Notes: generated by a model not told the origin, from the letters alone. 53,333 nt of DNA from Dehalococcoidia bacterium (GCA_030610655.1 JAUWRG010000004.1:1-53333); one strand, 5' to 3'. Positions 21,249 to 31,437 are shown, counted from the first letter of the stretch. Made by a program: numbers and translations.

Positions 21249-22448
21249 TTATTCTCTTAGCCCGAGGTATCTAAGGGACGGGCCAGCGAGCCCTTCCCTG
21301 TCGATATCGATGAGGTCTTTATAGACTTGATGAATTTGCGCTGGCACTATATCACGGCCACCGAGTCCATAGGCATAATTAAGCACTTTTGGGCTGAATC
21401 CATGAGTAAAGAGTGCGGTTATGACCTCGAGGAAAAGGGGACCGCATTGAGCACCGAATGAAAGGGAGCGATCGAGCACGGCGATGGCCTTCTTGTCACC
21501 CAGCGCCTCGGCCACTGTTGTTGCGGGGAAAGGCCTGAAGCAGCGAAGCTTGAGCAACCCGGCCTTGACTCCTTGGTCTCGTAGCTCATCGACGACAGTC
21601 TTAATAGTCCCTGCGGTAGAGCCAAGAGCGACGGTGGCAAACTCAGCATCTTCAAGGCGGTACCCTTCCATTAGCCCGTAGTAGCGCCCGGTGAGCATGC
21701 CGTACTCCTCCCCAATCTGCGGAATAATCTCCAGCGCTCTCTCCATCGCCGCTGCCTGTTGGCGCTTGTGTTCAAAGAAATAGTCCGTGAGTTCCATGGG
21801 GCCATAGGTAACAGGGTGATCTACATCTAAAAGAGAGTGCTCTGGCTTATAAACGCCGACAAACTCTCTTACCGCATCATCAGGTAACAGCTCCAGCCTC
21901 TCCAGGCCGTGGCCCAAGATGAAGCCATCCATGGCATGAAGCGTGGGGAGCATGACATCAGGGTGCTCGGCAATACGCAATGCTTGAATGGCATTATCAT
22001 AAGCCTCCTGAACGGTCTCATCATAAAGCTGAATCCATCCGGCATCGCGAGCGCCCATGGAGTCGGAATGGTCGCAATGGATATTCAGCGGGGCGGAAAG
22101 GGAGCGGTTAACCACATGCATCACGATGGGAAGACGGGTTCCAGAGGCAACCCACAGCACCTCCCACATGAAGGCTAATCCAGCTCCGGCAGTGGCCGTT
22201 TGGGCGCGCCCCCCGGCAGCGCTGGCACCGATGCAGGCGCTCATCGCCGCATGCTCGCTCTCCACTGGGATAAATTCCGTATCCACCTCTCCATTAGCCA
22301 CAAACTCGCTGAAGCGCATCACGATCTCTGTTTGTGGAGTAATGGGATAGGCGGCAACAACATCAGGACTCATCTGGCGTATTGCCTCAGCCACCGCCCT
22401 GTCGCCATCGAGGGCAACAGGCTTACCCCTCACCTTCGGTGATACCAT
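21249..22448 (-). CDS. porA: 2-oxoacid:ferredoxin oxidoreductase, alpha subunit
   Basis: 399 aa; AYPITPQTEIV, ESEHAAMSACIGASAAGGRAQTATA. Confidence 0.92.
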   Translation of the reverse strand: MVSPKVRGKPVALDGDRAVAEAIRQMSPDVVAAYPITPQTEIVMRFSEFVANGEVDTEFIPVESEHAAMSACIGASAAGGRAQTATAGAGLAFMWEVLWVASGTRLPIVMHVVNRSLSAPLNIHCDHSDSMGARDAGWIQLYDETVQEAYDNAIQALRIAEHPDVMLPTLHAMDGFILGHGLERLELLPDDAVREFVGVYKPEHSLLDVDHPVTYGPMELTDYFFEHKRQQAAAMERALEIIPQIGEEYGMLTGRYYGLMEGYRLEDAEFATVALGSTAGTIKTVVDELRDQGVKAGLLKLRCFRPFPATTVAEALGDKKAIAVLDRSLSFGAQCGPLFLEVITALFTHGFSPKVLNYAYGLGGRDIVPAQIHQVYKDLIDIDREGLAGPSLRYLGLRE

Positions 22449-22748
22449 CTACTGTACTCCTTCCTTAGCCAAAGCTTCCTCTACCCTACTGATTGCTTTC
22501 CTGGGGCATTCGTGGACACAAATACCGCACCCTTTGCAATGGGCAAGGTCGATGCCGATGACTTTTCCGTCGCTCACCATGATCGAGCCATCAGGGCAAT
22601 AGACCCAGCAGATCATGCAGTGGGTGCACTTGTCCATATCGATAATGGAACGATGAGAACGCCAGCTACCCGTTTCATATTCTTCGGTATTACCGGCGTC
22701 GGTGATCAGTCCCCCTGCGAGGATCTCCCTCCAAGTTTTCAGAGTCAA
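22449..22748 (-). CDS. porD: 2-oxoacid:ferredoxin oxidoreductase, delta (4Fe-4S) subunit
   Basis: 99 aa; CTHCMICWVYCPD and CKGCGICVHECP. Confidence 0.92.
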   Translation of the reverse strand: MTLKTWREILAGGLITDAGNTEEYETGSWRSHRSIIDMDKCTHCMICWVYCPDGSIMVSDGKVIGIDLAHCKGCGICVHECPRKAISRVEEALAKEGVQ

Positions 22749-22752
22749 GTTT

Positions 22753-23325
22753 CTAACCCTCCCTTACCTCTCTATAAGCTCGGTCAAAGGCCTCAACATT
22801 GGCCTTAGCCACTTCTTTGCTCACCCTCGTGTTGAAGCGATTCTTAATCTCCTCACGCACTACGTCTTTGCTTACCACCTCGAGAGCCCTGAGCAAGGCG
22901 CCGATCATCGGAGTATTGGTGATATTCCGTTTCATGGTATCGAGGGCAACACGGGTAGCATCAACTGTATATACTTTCCCCTTGTTAAAATCCAGCTCCC
23001 TTCGTAGCTCGGTAGGAGAGAGGGGAGTATTGACCAAGAGCAAACCTCCATCATCGAGGCCCTCGGTAAAATCGACGATCCCAAGCAATGTAGGGTCAAG
23101 CACTACAACAGCATCCGGCTCTATAACCTGATGGTGCTGCTTGATTGGGGAGGAGCTGATCCGGGTGTAGGCTCGAATCGGTGCCCCCATACGCTCAGGG
23201 CCGTAGTCCGGGAATGCCTGAAAGTATTTACCTTCGTGAAGTGCTGCTTCCGCGAGAAGCTCACTAGCGGTCACCGCTCCTTGGCCACCTCGACCATGCC
23301 ACCGAATCTCAACGAGATCGCTCAT
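22753..23325 (-). CDS. porG: 2-oxoacid:ferredoxin oxidoreductase, gamma subunit
   Basis: 190 aa; IRWHGRGGQGAVTASELLAEAAL. Confidence 0.92.
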   Translation of the reverse strand: MSDLVEIRWHGRGGQGAVTASELLAEAALHEGKYFQAFPDYGPERMGAPIRAYTRISSSPIKQHHQVIEPDAVVVLDPTLLGIVDFTEGLDDGGLLLVNTPLSPTELRRELDFNKGKVYTVDATRVALDTMKRNITNTPMIGALLRALEVVSKDVVREEIKNRFNTRVSKEVAKANVEAFDRAYREVREG

Positions 23326-23364
23326 TTAATACCCTTCTAGCCAACATGTCGGACGACAGATTTG

Positions 23365-23436
23365 CGCCCCTGGAGGGAGTCGAACCCTCGCCCCCAGCTC
23401 CGGAGGCTGGTGCTCTATCCTCTGAGCTACAGGGGC
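23365..23436 (-). tRNA. tRNA-Arg (anticodon CCG), copy 1
   Basis: Cloverleaf: GCCCCTG acceptor, loop CTCCGGA with anticodon CCG, T-arm GAGGG-TTCGACT-CCCTC, CAGGGGC. Confidence 0.95.
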
Positions 23437-23490
23437 ACTCGCGTTAGACACAGATTATAGCCCATCGCTCCTTTTCTGACAAGCTAGATA

Positions 23491-24741
23491 CTAACTCTTT
23501 GTAGGTGTCCTCTTCAGGAAGGGCTTCAGCATCGTCGGTGTCAGGAGGGTTGTAACAATGCTGACGGCAACTGCGGCACCAAATAGATCTCTGTTTATCG
23601 CGCCAGCCAGAAACCCGGTGCCAGCGATGATCAGACCCACCTCACCCCGCGGCACCATGCCTATCCCTACTATCATAGCGCGGCTGTTGCTCAGTTTTCC
23701 AACGAACTTGGCTGGTATGGCGCTGCCTACCACTTTCCCTATGATGGCCAGAACTATGAGGACGACCGCTAGAATTGCAGCCATTGGTGTTGCTAGCAGC
23801 CTCACGTCGACTTGCATCCCGAGGTAGGCGAAAAAGAAAGGTGCCAGGAAAAGCATTATCGGCCTTGCTTTCTCCGCTATCTCCCCTTTCTCTGCAGTAG
23901 CGGCGAACATTAGCCCGGCTACGTACGCACCGACAACTGGGTGTAGTTCAACCAATGTAACCAGGTAGGCGATGATAAAACCTATGATAATGGCAACGAT
24001 GGGCATGGTTCCTGATCTCTTGAAGGGATTCAGGAGTATTTTCGATATGTATTTACGAAACCTGACTCCGATTATGAGCAAGGCGAACCAGACGGCAAAA
24101 CCGATGGCAAACACCTTTATTATTTGAAGAACATTTACCGCACCGCCTGTTCGTGCCATGAAGATAACTGCGGACAGTATGACTATGCCAATTATGTCAT
24201 CGATTACCGCGCCAACCAGTATGGTTGTCCCTTCTGGTGTCAGCAGCCGGCCTATATCCATGAGTATTCGCACGGTAAGCCCGATGCTGGTCGCCGTCAA
24301 GGTCGCTCCAATGAACAGCCATCCCGTCATTCCCACGTCGGGGGCGAGCAGCATAGTGGCCAGAAAACCGAAGGCGAATGGCAAGACAAGTCCACCGAAA
24401 GCCACGGCTGCACCAGTTAGCCCGTATCTGAGAAAAGACCTGACATCGGTTTCCACGCCAGCGACGAAAAGCAGCACCACAACGGCTATCTGCGATATGA
24501 TCTCCATGACGTGAAATTCGCCCTCAAGCCCAAATGGATTAGGAATGGTGGCGAAGTTTAAGATTATGGGGTCTCCGATTAAACCACCTAGGGCGAAGGG
24601 TGAGATAATGATACCAGCCAGCAATTCCCCCAGAACTGCTGGCTGCTTTAGATAGCGTTCTGCTACCTCTCCACCAAGCCTGGCGGCTAATAGAATCAGA
24701 GCAAAGCTCAGTATGAACTTGAAATATATCTCAAGTCCCAT
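23491..24741 (-). CDS. CPA2-type cation:proton antiporter
   Basis: 416 aa, about 12 hydrophobic segments; LKQPAVLGELLAGIIISP and GAVIDDIIGIVIL motifs. Confidence 0.88.
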   Translation of the reverse strand: MGLEIYFKFILSFALILLAARLGGEVAERYLKQPAVLGELLAGIIISPFALGGLIGDPIILNFATIPNPFGLEGEFHVMEIISQIAVVVLLFVAGVETDVRSFLRYGLTGAAVAFGGLVLPFAFGFLATMLLAPDVGMTGWLFIGATLTATSIGLTVRILMDIGRLLTPEGTTILVGAVIDDIIGIVILSAVIFMARTGGAVNVLQIIKVFAIGFAVWFALLIIGVRFRKYISKILLNPFKRSGTMPIVAIIIGFIIAYLVTLVELHPVVGAYVAGLMFAATAEKGEIAEKARPIMLFLAPFFFAYLGMQVDVRLLATPMAAILAVVLIVLAIIGKVVGSAIPAKFVGKLSNSRAMIVGIGMVPRGEVGLIIAGTGFLAGAINRDLFGAAVAVSIVTTLLTPTMLKPFLKRTPTKS

Positions 24742-24744
24742 CGT

Positions 24745-25188
24745 CTATTCTTTACTTAGATAGTCAATCGATTTGGTGATTATGCCAAAGTAATTTATCT
24801 CCCCGATTAACTTCCCATCTTTGTCGGTAATGGGCACTTCGTAGAACCCCTCATCAAGCATGACATTGATCGCCTTCTCTATTTCATCGTCCGCCTTCAC
24901 ACTGATAGGACCGGTCATTATGTCTTCGGCATATCTTGAAGTTAGGAGGTGCAGAACCTCTGGTCCCTCAAAGAAGGGCTGTCTAGTGGCTCCGTATTCA
25001 CGCACCTCTATTACCTTCAGCAATTCCTTGGGGGTTATAACGCCTCTGAGTACGTTTTGCTCATCTACCACGCAGGCAAGCATTGTCTCCTTGTCCTCTG
25101 CAATCTTCTCGATCGCTTCATATATCCGGTCTTTCTGACCGACCTTCACACACTTGTTTGTCGCCAGTTCCTTGACCGTTTTCTTCAT
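24745..25188 (-). CDS. CBS-domain protein
   Basis: 147 aa; two CBS-like repeats. Confidence 0.8.
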   Translation of the reverse strand: MKKTVKELATNKCVKVGQKDRIYEAIEKIAEDKETMLACVVDEQNVLRGVITPKELLKVIEVREYGATRQPFFEGPEVLHLLTSRYAEDIMTGPISVKADDEIEKAINVMLDEGFYEVPITDKDGKLIGEINYFGIITKSIDYLSKE

Positions 25189-25199
25189 TTCGCCCCCTT

Positions 25200-25445
25200 T
25201 GTAGCCACCTAGGTTTAGCCTTCAACCCGCTAGCTCTCCATGAGGAAGAGGAAATACATGATGGTAACGTATACGCCTGATAAGAGCGGAGTATACCAAC
25301 TCATTGCATCAGTGTCTTGTGTTTAGTTTGGAAGATGAGGCCAGCGATAACGATGAGACTCATCACCACGACGACAGCGGTAGTGGCGAAATGGCTTTGA
25401 AAGGCCGCGGTAAAGATCGAGGCGCTTGTGTAGAAAAGGTCGCAC
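25200..25445 (-). pseudogene. Remnant of a CaCA-family exchanger gene
   Basis: Nucleotide similarity to 35455-35700 (e.g. ggaagatgaggccagcgataacgatgagactcatca vs ggaagatgaggccagcaataacgatgacactcatca). Confidence 0.75.
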
Positions 25446-25506
25446 AAATCTCAGTGAGATCGCTCATCTAATATCCTTCTAGCCATCGCGGCGGACAACG
25501 GATTTG
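25446..25506 (-). pseudogene. Duplicated stub of the porG 5' end
   Basis: aaatctcagtgagatcgctcat matches the porG start region at 23305-23325; encodes MSDLTEI before diverging. Confidence 0.7.
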
Positions 25507-25578
25507 CGCCCCTGGAGGGACTCGAACTCTCGCCCCCAGCTCCGGAGGCTGGTGCTCTATCCTCTGAGCTACAGGGGC
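25507..25578 (-). tRNA. tRNA-Arg (CCG), copy 2, possibly degenerate
   Basis: Near-identical to copy 1, but the T-stem is GAGAG/CCCTC (one A-C mismatch). Confidence 0.8.
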
Positions 25579-25625
25579 AACAATTCAAGCTATGAGCATA
25601 ACCCATTTCTGCTTTACAGCAAAGT

Positions 25626-26063
25626 TTACGCCATGATTTTTGGAGAAAAAACATACTGGGTTGTTGTTTTCAGCATCTTCCTTAGCAGGGCTAGCTGTGG
25701 TTTATATATTCTAATCCTCCCCTGGTCACAAGTAACAGGCATATTAAGGATTTTTGATGTAACCTTCTCCTCTATGTCTCCTTGACATATTACTGCTGCC
25801 TCAGCTTGATTTTCGCCCAGTTCTATAATCGTAGGCAATAATAATGCTTTTTGCTCATCAATACTTATCATGCTTGCAAGGTACTCAAGCTCTTTTCTCT
25901 TAAAAAAATGGGTGCTGCCATCGCTACACACTATATGAGGGTGTTCCTCACGTAATAAATCGCATAGCAGTTTTTGATTCCGCGGTAGCCCCGCGTTCAC
26001 CAACCTGAGCGCGCCTCTCAAACATTCTTGAAGCATCCTTTCGTAAGGTAATTCATTAGGCAT
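25626..26063 (-). CDS. DUF61-like protein at the end of the V/A-ATPase operon
   Basis: Likely start MPNELPYERM at 26063; LLREEHPHIVCSDGSTHFFKRKELEYLA... and KTTTQYVF resemble archaeal DUF61 from memory. Confidence 0.55.
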   Translation of the reverse strand: MPNELPYERMLQECLRGALRLVNAGLPRNQKLLCDLLREEHPHIVCSDGSTHFFKRKELEYLASMISIDEQKALLLPTIIELGENQAEAAVICQGDIEEKVTSKILNMPVTCDQGRIRIYKPQLALLRKMLKTTTQYVFSPKIMA

Positions 26064-26067
26064 CCAT

Positions 26068-26700
26068 CTACCCTCGCGCAACTAACATCTTCACCCGTTT
26101 CAGCCGTCCTTTCTCCTCTCTATCCCTTTCCTCAAACTTCATATTTAAGTAGTTTATCGTCACCTGTAACCCGGGGATAATTATATACTCCAAGGCGTTA
26201 GTTATTCTTTTTGTCCTATTTATTTCCATTCCCAATAGTTCCAAGCCCCTCTGAAGCTCGGCCAATTCGACAATAGCTTCAAGGCACCTTTCAAATAGTT
26301 GGGCTGCATGGTCCAACCATGAAGAGGTATCAACCAAATTGTACCCTCTCATTGGCTTTTCATTGTCCATCAGCTCAAAAGATGGAATTCTCACGCCGGC
26401 TATGTTTCTTAAGCTAGCAGTGAGTTTTAAATCAGCCTCGGTTGCTATAAGTTCCTTTTCCAGCGCTATGTACCCATGATACCCAGTGGCAATTGATAAC
26501 GCTTTGTAAGCCTCGGAGAACACGTCGACTAGTTTCCTTTTGGCTTCCACCGTCTCTCTGGTTGCCTGCAGGAATTCCATAGTCAGTATGGAGAGTCTGT
26601 CCTTTAGTATCTTCTGCACCCTCTCGGCTAGGGAAAGCCTGCGCTTCAGCTTTACTAACTCCGTTTTTGTCGGTCTTACTTTGATTAATTGTTGTGGCAT
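26068..26700 (-). CDS. atpD: V/A-type ATP synthase subunit D
   Basis: 210 aa; VRPTKTELVKLKRRLSLAERVQKILKDR. Confidence 0.93.
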   Translation of the reverse strand: MPQQLIKVRPTKTELVKLKRRLSLAERVQKILKDRLSILTMEFLQATRETVEAKRKLVDVFSEAYKALSIATGYHGYIALEKELIATEADLKLTASLRNIAGVRIPSFELMDNEKPMRGYNLVDTSSWLDHAAQLFERCLEAIVELAELQRGLELLGMEINRTKRITNALEYIIIPGLQVTINYLNMKFEERDREEKGRLKRVKMLVARG

Positions 26701-26709
26701 TTATGAGGA

Positions 26710-28128
26710 CTACCTCGCTTCACTCGCAACGGCGCTACAGTACTTTGGGTGGTATTTCTTGATGAGTTCCTCACTAATAAGTTTTAGGTCATCTTCAGGC
26801 AGTGCCGAAAATAGTTTCCACCCTGTATCCAAGGTATCTTCTATTTTCCTCTTTTCAAACTCACCTTGAGCTATGAACTTCTTCTCGAACTCGTCCGCGT
26901 TGGTTAGGTACACTTTATCCCTTTCACTCAATGCCTCAGCACCTACAATGGTTGATATCTCTCTAAGGTAACACCCCTCGGCATAGGCAGCATACAACTG
27001 CATGAAGACATTGTTGTGGTCCTCCCTCGTTTTGCCTGACCCGATCCCCTCTTTCATCATCCGTGATAGGGACAAGAACACATCTATTGGCGGATATACT
27101 CCCTTTCTTTCCAGAGTTCGGGAAAGCACAATCTGCCCTTCGGTTATGTAGCCAGTAAGATCGGGTATGGGATGCGTTATGTCATCGTCAGGCATGGTCA
27201 GAATGGGCATTATAGTTACTGACCCGTCCTTCCCAGAAATCCTACCTGCCCTCTCATACATTGTGGCAAGGTCGGTGTACATATATCCTGGGTATCCCCT
27301 CCTCGATGGTATCTCCTCACGCATAGAAGAAAGTTCACGAAGAGCCTCACAATAATTAGTCATATCAGTAAGTATGACCAGCACATGCATATTCTGTTCC
27401 CATGCCAGATACTCGCCCGCAGTCAAAGCTAACCTTGGGGTTGATATCCGCTCTATAACAGGATCTGATGCGGTATTGATGAAGGCTACTGTTCTCTCCA
27501 GTGCCCCAGTTCTCTCAAGATCCTTCATGAAAAAGGAGGCGTCGTCGTAACTCACACCAATGGCAGCAAACACTAGAGCGAATTTTTCCTCCGTGCCCTT
27601 CACTGTGGCTTGCCTGACTATTTGAGCCGCAATTCGGTTGTGGGGCAGACCTGAGCCACTAAATATGGGCAATTTCTGTCCCCTCACTAAAGCGTTTAAG
27701 CCGTCTATTGCCGAGATACCGGTTTCAATAAACTCGGCTGGCGGCTGGCGGGATGCGGGGTTTACGGGCTCACCGTTAATATCCAGGTAATCTTCAGGGA
27801 TCACGGGTGGCCCCCCGTCAATAGGCTCTCCCATCCCATTGAAGATCCTTCCAAGGATGTCAATAGATACTGGCAACTTTAGGGTCTCGCCTCTGCACCT
27901 TATTTTGCTCTCAATAAGGTCAATCTCGCTGACTCCGCCAAATACCTGGATTACAGTTGCCTCCTCACTGATGTCTATAGCCTGACCGCTTTTCACCTCA
28001 CCATTGCTGAGTTGAACGTCAACTATCTCGTTGAATTTTATACCTGGGATGCTTTCAACTATGAGCAAAGACCCTTTAGCCTTGCTAATTGCTCTTGCTT
28101 CCTTAACGTAAAGCGAGGAGAAATCCAT
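26710..28128 (-). CDS. atpB: V/A-type ATP synthase subunit B
   Basis: 472 aa; [33 protein letters not shown]. Confidence 0.96.
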   Translation of the reverse strand: MDFSSLYVKEARAISKAKGSLLIVESIPGIKFNEIVDVQLSNGEVKSGQAIDISEEATVIQVFGGVSEIDLIESKIRCRGETLKLPVSIDILGRIFNGMGEPIDGGPPVIPEDYLDINGEPVNPASRQPPAEFIETGISAIDGLNALVRGQKLPIFSGSGLPHNRIAAQIVRQATVKGTEEKFALVFAAIGVSYDDASFFMKDLERTGALERTVAFINTASDPVIERISTPRLALTAGEYLAWEQNMHVLVILTDMTNYCEALRELSSMREEIPSRRGYPGYMYTDLATMYERAGRISGKDGSVTIMPILTMPDDDITHPIPDLTGYITEGQIVLSRTLERKGVYPPIDVFLSLSRMMKEGIGSGKTREDHNNVFMQLYAAYAEGCYLREISTIVGAEALSERDKVYLTNADEFEKKFIAQGEFEKRKIEDTLDTGWKLFSALPEDDLKLISEELIKKYHPKYCSAVASEAR

Positions 28129-28167
28129 AACAGCCCTCCTTTTTCACCCTACGGATTCTTCGAATTA

Positions 28168-29919
28168 TCAAGCAAGTCCCTTGCGAGTTACTAAGCTTTC
28201 TTCCATCTCCGACCACAATTCCTTGCCCCTTTGTTCAAAGACCTCGTTAGGTGTGTCCTTCATCCTGGAAATCCTGTACACTATCGGAGATGAGTGGATG
28301 CTCTCAATACTCATCCCCGAATTTAGCATTTCCTGGGCCAGTTCATAGAACTTCATTATAGTTTTGATCATAAGGCCAGCTTTTTCTGGTGTGCAGTAGG
28401 TATCGACTTCATGGTAGGCGCTTTGCTGAAGAAAGTCCTCGCGTATCATCCTGGCGATGAGTAGCAATAGTTTGTCCCCTTCGGGCAAAGCTTCAGGGCC
28501 TACAAGTCTCACAATTTCCTCTAGCTCAGCCTCCTGTTGTAATATCTTCAAAGCTGTGGCCCTGGTATCTACCCACCCCGGGTCAGCCTTATCCCACCAG
28601 TCTTTAACTGCGTTTATATAGAGACTATAACTAGTGAGCCAGCTTATGGCTGGAAAGTGTCTCTTGTTTGCCAAGGAAACATCCAAAGCGTATAAGGCAT
28701 CTACTATTCTAAGCGTATTCTGAGTTACTGGTTCGCTGAAGTCAGCTCCGGGAGGACTTACGGCACCAGCTACTGTTATCGAGCCTCTCCTTTCTGGACT
28801 GCCTAGGCATTCAACCATTCCTGCCCTTTCGTAAAAAGCGGAAAGCCGGGAACCCAAGTATGAAGGGAAGCCCTCCTCCCCGGGCATTTCTTCAAGTCTA
28901 CCCCCCATTTCCCTCATGGCTTCAGCCCATCTTGAAGTTGAGTCTGCAACCAGCAAAACATCATAACCCATGTCCCTGAAGTATTCAGCCATAGTAATAC
29001 CAACAAAAATGCTTGCTTCTCTAGCCACAACAGGCATGTTAGAGGTATTAGCGATGAATATTTCCTTCTCTTGCAACAATCTCCCTGTGTGGGGTTCCCT
29101 GAGTCTCCTGAAGCTATAGAGCACGTCAGCCATCTCATTGCCTCTTTCGCCACAGCCAACGTAGATATTGAGATGCGTCTGGGCCCATCTAGCCAACTGC
29201 TGTAGGGCAACGGTCTTCCCGGTGCCGAAGCCTCCGGGTATTGAAGCCTTACCGCCAAGGGCCAAGGGGAACATATAATCCAAAATTCGCATGCCAGTAG
29301 TGAGCAAGCCCGAAGGATCCAGCCTCTGCTTATAGGGTCTCGGTTTTCTTACTGGCCATTCTTGCATCAGCGTGAGTTCCCTTACTTCGCCATTATGCTC
29401 CACCCGTGCCACAGGCTCCTCGACAGTACGATCACCTTCACGTATCTCCTTTACTACGCCTTTAATGCCTATTGGCACCATTATTTTGTGTTCTATAAGT
29501 CCTGTCTCGGGAACTGTACCTATTATGTCTCCTTCGCTGACTGTATCCCCGACCTTGACATTAGGTGTGAACTGCCATTTTTTGTTGCGGGGCAGTGCAG
29601 ATGCCTTTGCACCTCGTTTTATGAATGAGCCGGTTTCCTCAGCTAGAGTAAGCAAGGACTTTTGAAGTCCATCATAAATAGACCCCACAAGCCCTGGGCC
29701 CAACTCCGCGCTCAAGATTCTTCCCGTTCCCGTCACCAACTCGCCAGTTTTTAATCCCAGAGTGTCCTCGTGTGCTTGAATTATCGCCTTATCCCCTTCC
29801 AGCCCTATTATCTCCCCCACAAGCCCTTCCTCTCCTATCTCGACAATTTCATAGACTTGGGAACCTTTCATGTCATCAGCTATAACCAAAGGACCAGAAA
29901 CCCTCCATATTTTACCCAT
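28168..29919 (-). CDS. atpA: V/A-type ATP synthase catalytic subunit A
   Basis: 583 aa; P-loop GGFGTGKTVALQQLARW; GERGNEMADVL. Confidence 0.97.
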   Translation of the reverse strand: MGKIWRVSGPLVIADDMKGSQVYEIVEIGEEGLVGEIIGLEGDKAIIQAHEDTLGLKTGELVTGTGRILSAELGPGLVGSIYDGLQKSLLTLAEETGSFIKRGAKASALPRNKKWQFTPNVKVGDTVSEGDIIGTVPETGLIEHKIMVPIGIKGVVKEIREGDRTVEEPVARVEHNGEVRELTLMQEWPVRKPRPYKQRLDPSGLLTTGMRILDYMFPLALGGKASIPGGFGTGKTVALQQLARWAQTHLNIYVGCGERGNEMADVLYSFRRLREPHTGRLLQEKEIFIANTSNMPVVAREASIFVGITMAEYFRDMGYDVLLVADSTSRWAEAMREMGGRLEEMPGEEGFPSYLGSRLSAFYERAGMVECLGSPERRGSITVAGAVSPPGADFSEPVTQNTLRIVDALYALDVSLANKRHFPAISWLTSYSLYINAVKDWWDKADPGWVDTRATALKILQQEAELEEIVRLVGPEALPEGDKLLLLIARMIREDFLQQSAYHEVDTYCTPEKAGLMIKTIMKFYELAQEMLNSGMSIESIHSSPIVYRISRMKDTPNEVFEQRGKELWSEMEESLVTRKGLA

Positions 29920-29940
29920 GCCTTTAACCTCCTACTCTTG

Positions 29941-30018
29941 CTGTCACTCCGAGGAGTGTAAGGACGAAGCAATCCCGGGAGCAACCGGGCGTTGCTTCGT
30001 TCCGTTCGCAATGACAAA
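29941..30018. repeat. Dispersed palindromic repeat between atpF and atpA
   Basis: ctgtcactccgaggagtgtaaggacgaagcaatcccggg...gttgcttcgttccgttcgcaatgacaa; inverted arms, noncoding. Confidence 0.7.
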
Positions 30019-30029
30019 GAATCACCATC

Positions 30030-30389
30030 TCAAATTTCTATGTCAAACCCTATAGATTCTCTAATAAGCGCTTTGTAATACTCCGTGATATCTGAATATC
30101 TTGTGCCAAACTTCGATGGAACTTCGATGATTACAGGAGTCATCCTTTTCCCTTTTCTAACTTGCGCCATCAAATCCTCAGCATATTTTACATAGTCTTC
30201 TAATATCACAACTGTACCAACATTGGGGTCGTCTATCAACTCGCCTAGAGCTTTCCTAATATCCTCAGGGGCATCATAATCTCCCTTTATCATGTAATAT
30301 CTACTAACACCAGCCAGCCTCAGGCCGCTCACCAGCTCTTCATCTCCTATGACAGCTATGTCTAGGTGTTTGACAGGCATCGTGCTCAT
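30030..30389 (-). CDS. atpF: V/A-type ATP synthase subunit F
   Basis: 119 aa; IAVIGDEELVSGLRLAGV... Confidence 0.88.
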   Translation of the reverse strand: MSTMPVKHLDIAVIGDEELVSGLRLAGVSRYYMIKGDYDAPEDIRKALGELIDDPNVGTVVILEDYVKYAEDLMAQVRKGKRMTPVIIEVPSKFGTRYSDITEYYKALIRESIGFDIEI

Positions 30390-31426
30390 AGCACCAAATA
30401 TTCCTTTATTCCCTCTAGGGGCATGCCATCGACTATCATTTTTAGAACTAGCCTTAAGTTCCGTATTTCAACCTCTTTAATGATTAAGTACCAGGCTATC
30501 ATCAAGGGGGATAACACCCTCGGTGACAATATCTCCTTAAGCAGCCTGAACTTATGCTTGTCAATGAGTTCCCCTACTGCCGTGATGCTTTTGGTCTTAT
30601 CATAACTACTTGATACTTCGCTTGCTACGTCTGCGTATTGAGTATTCTCTAGCCTATGAGGTATGTCGGTCATCTGAAGAGATGCTAAATCCTTGATGGC
30701 TCTTTCTGTAATGAGATATCCGCCAGCAATGATGTATTCAGCGGCATCAGGCCCCATCCCCTCGATTATACCTCTCGATACAATTTGCACGTTTGTGAGG
30801 TCTATAAGGACGCCGAAGGCTTTGGAAAACAGAGCGCCATCTTTTGTAGCCCTTGTGGTGTCTAGCATGTCCTTATAGTACTCGCTATCTAACCTGGCCT
30901 CAGCCAAGAGCCTCGACTCCGCCCCCCCACTTATGTGTTTTTCGTGTTCTTCTAGGATTTCGGCGTAATTGCCCAGCTTGCACTTGGTAAGTGTTTCCAT
31001 GATATCGTTCAGGTTTTTAGCACTAGCAAGCTCGTCAAGTAACCCATGAGTTTGAATAATACCTACTGGGATCATGCGAACCTTTCTACCGGTCGAAACA
31101 CCCCACAGGGCAGCTTTAATATTTGAGACATCGTACTTTACCATGTATGCTCTCAATACTTTCAGCATGTCAGCAGGCAAAAGCTTGAACCACTCCAGGC
31201 GCTCGAGACACTGGCGAAAATACACCCATAAATATTCATCGATATCATCGAAGGTTCTCAGCGTGATTTCCTCAAGGTAACTTCCTATATCAGTCTCTCT
31301 GATGACCCCCAATGCATCTTGAACATTGGATGTTCTTAACATTCGATCCACATACTCGGAGGTTACGAGTCTAGCCTCCTCACCTTTTAGATATGCCGAT
31401 GCAAAGGCATAACCTGCGCTAATCAA
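30386..31426 (-). CDS. atpC: V/A-type ATP synthase subunit C
   Basis: 346 aa; AC39/V-ATPase C-like, operon position. Confidence 0.85.
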   Translation of the reverse strand: MISAGYAFASAYLKGEEARLVTSEYVDRMLRTSNVQDALGVIRETDIGSYLEEITLRTFDDIDEYLWVYFRQCLERLEWFKLLPADMLKVLRAYMVKYDVSNIKAALWGVSTGRKVRMIPVGIIQTHGLLDELASAKNLNDIMETLTKCKLGNYAEILEEHEKHISGGAESRLLAEARLDSEYYKDMLDTTRATKDGALFSKAFGVLIDLTNVQIVSRGIIEGMGPDAAEYIIAGGYLITERAIKDLASLQMTDIPHRLENTQYADVASEVSSSYDKTKSITAVGELIDKHKFRLLKEILSPRVLSPLMIAWYLIIKEVEIRNLRLVLKMIVDGMPLEGIKEYLVL

Positions 31427-31437
31427 CTTTAGTCCCT

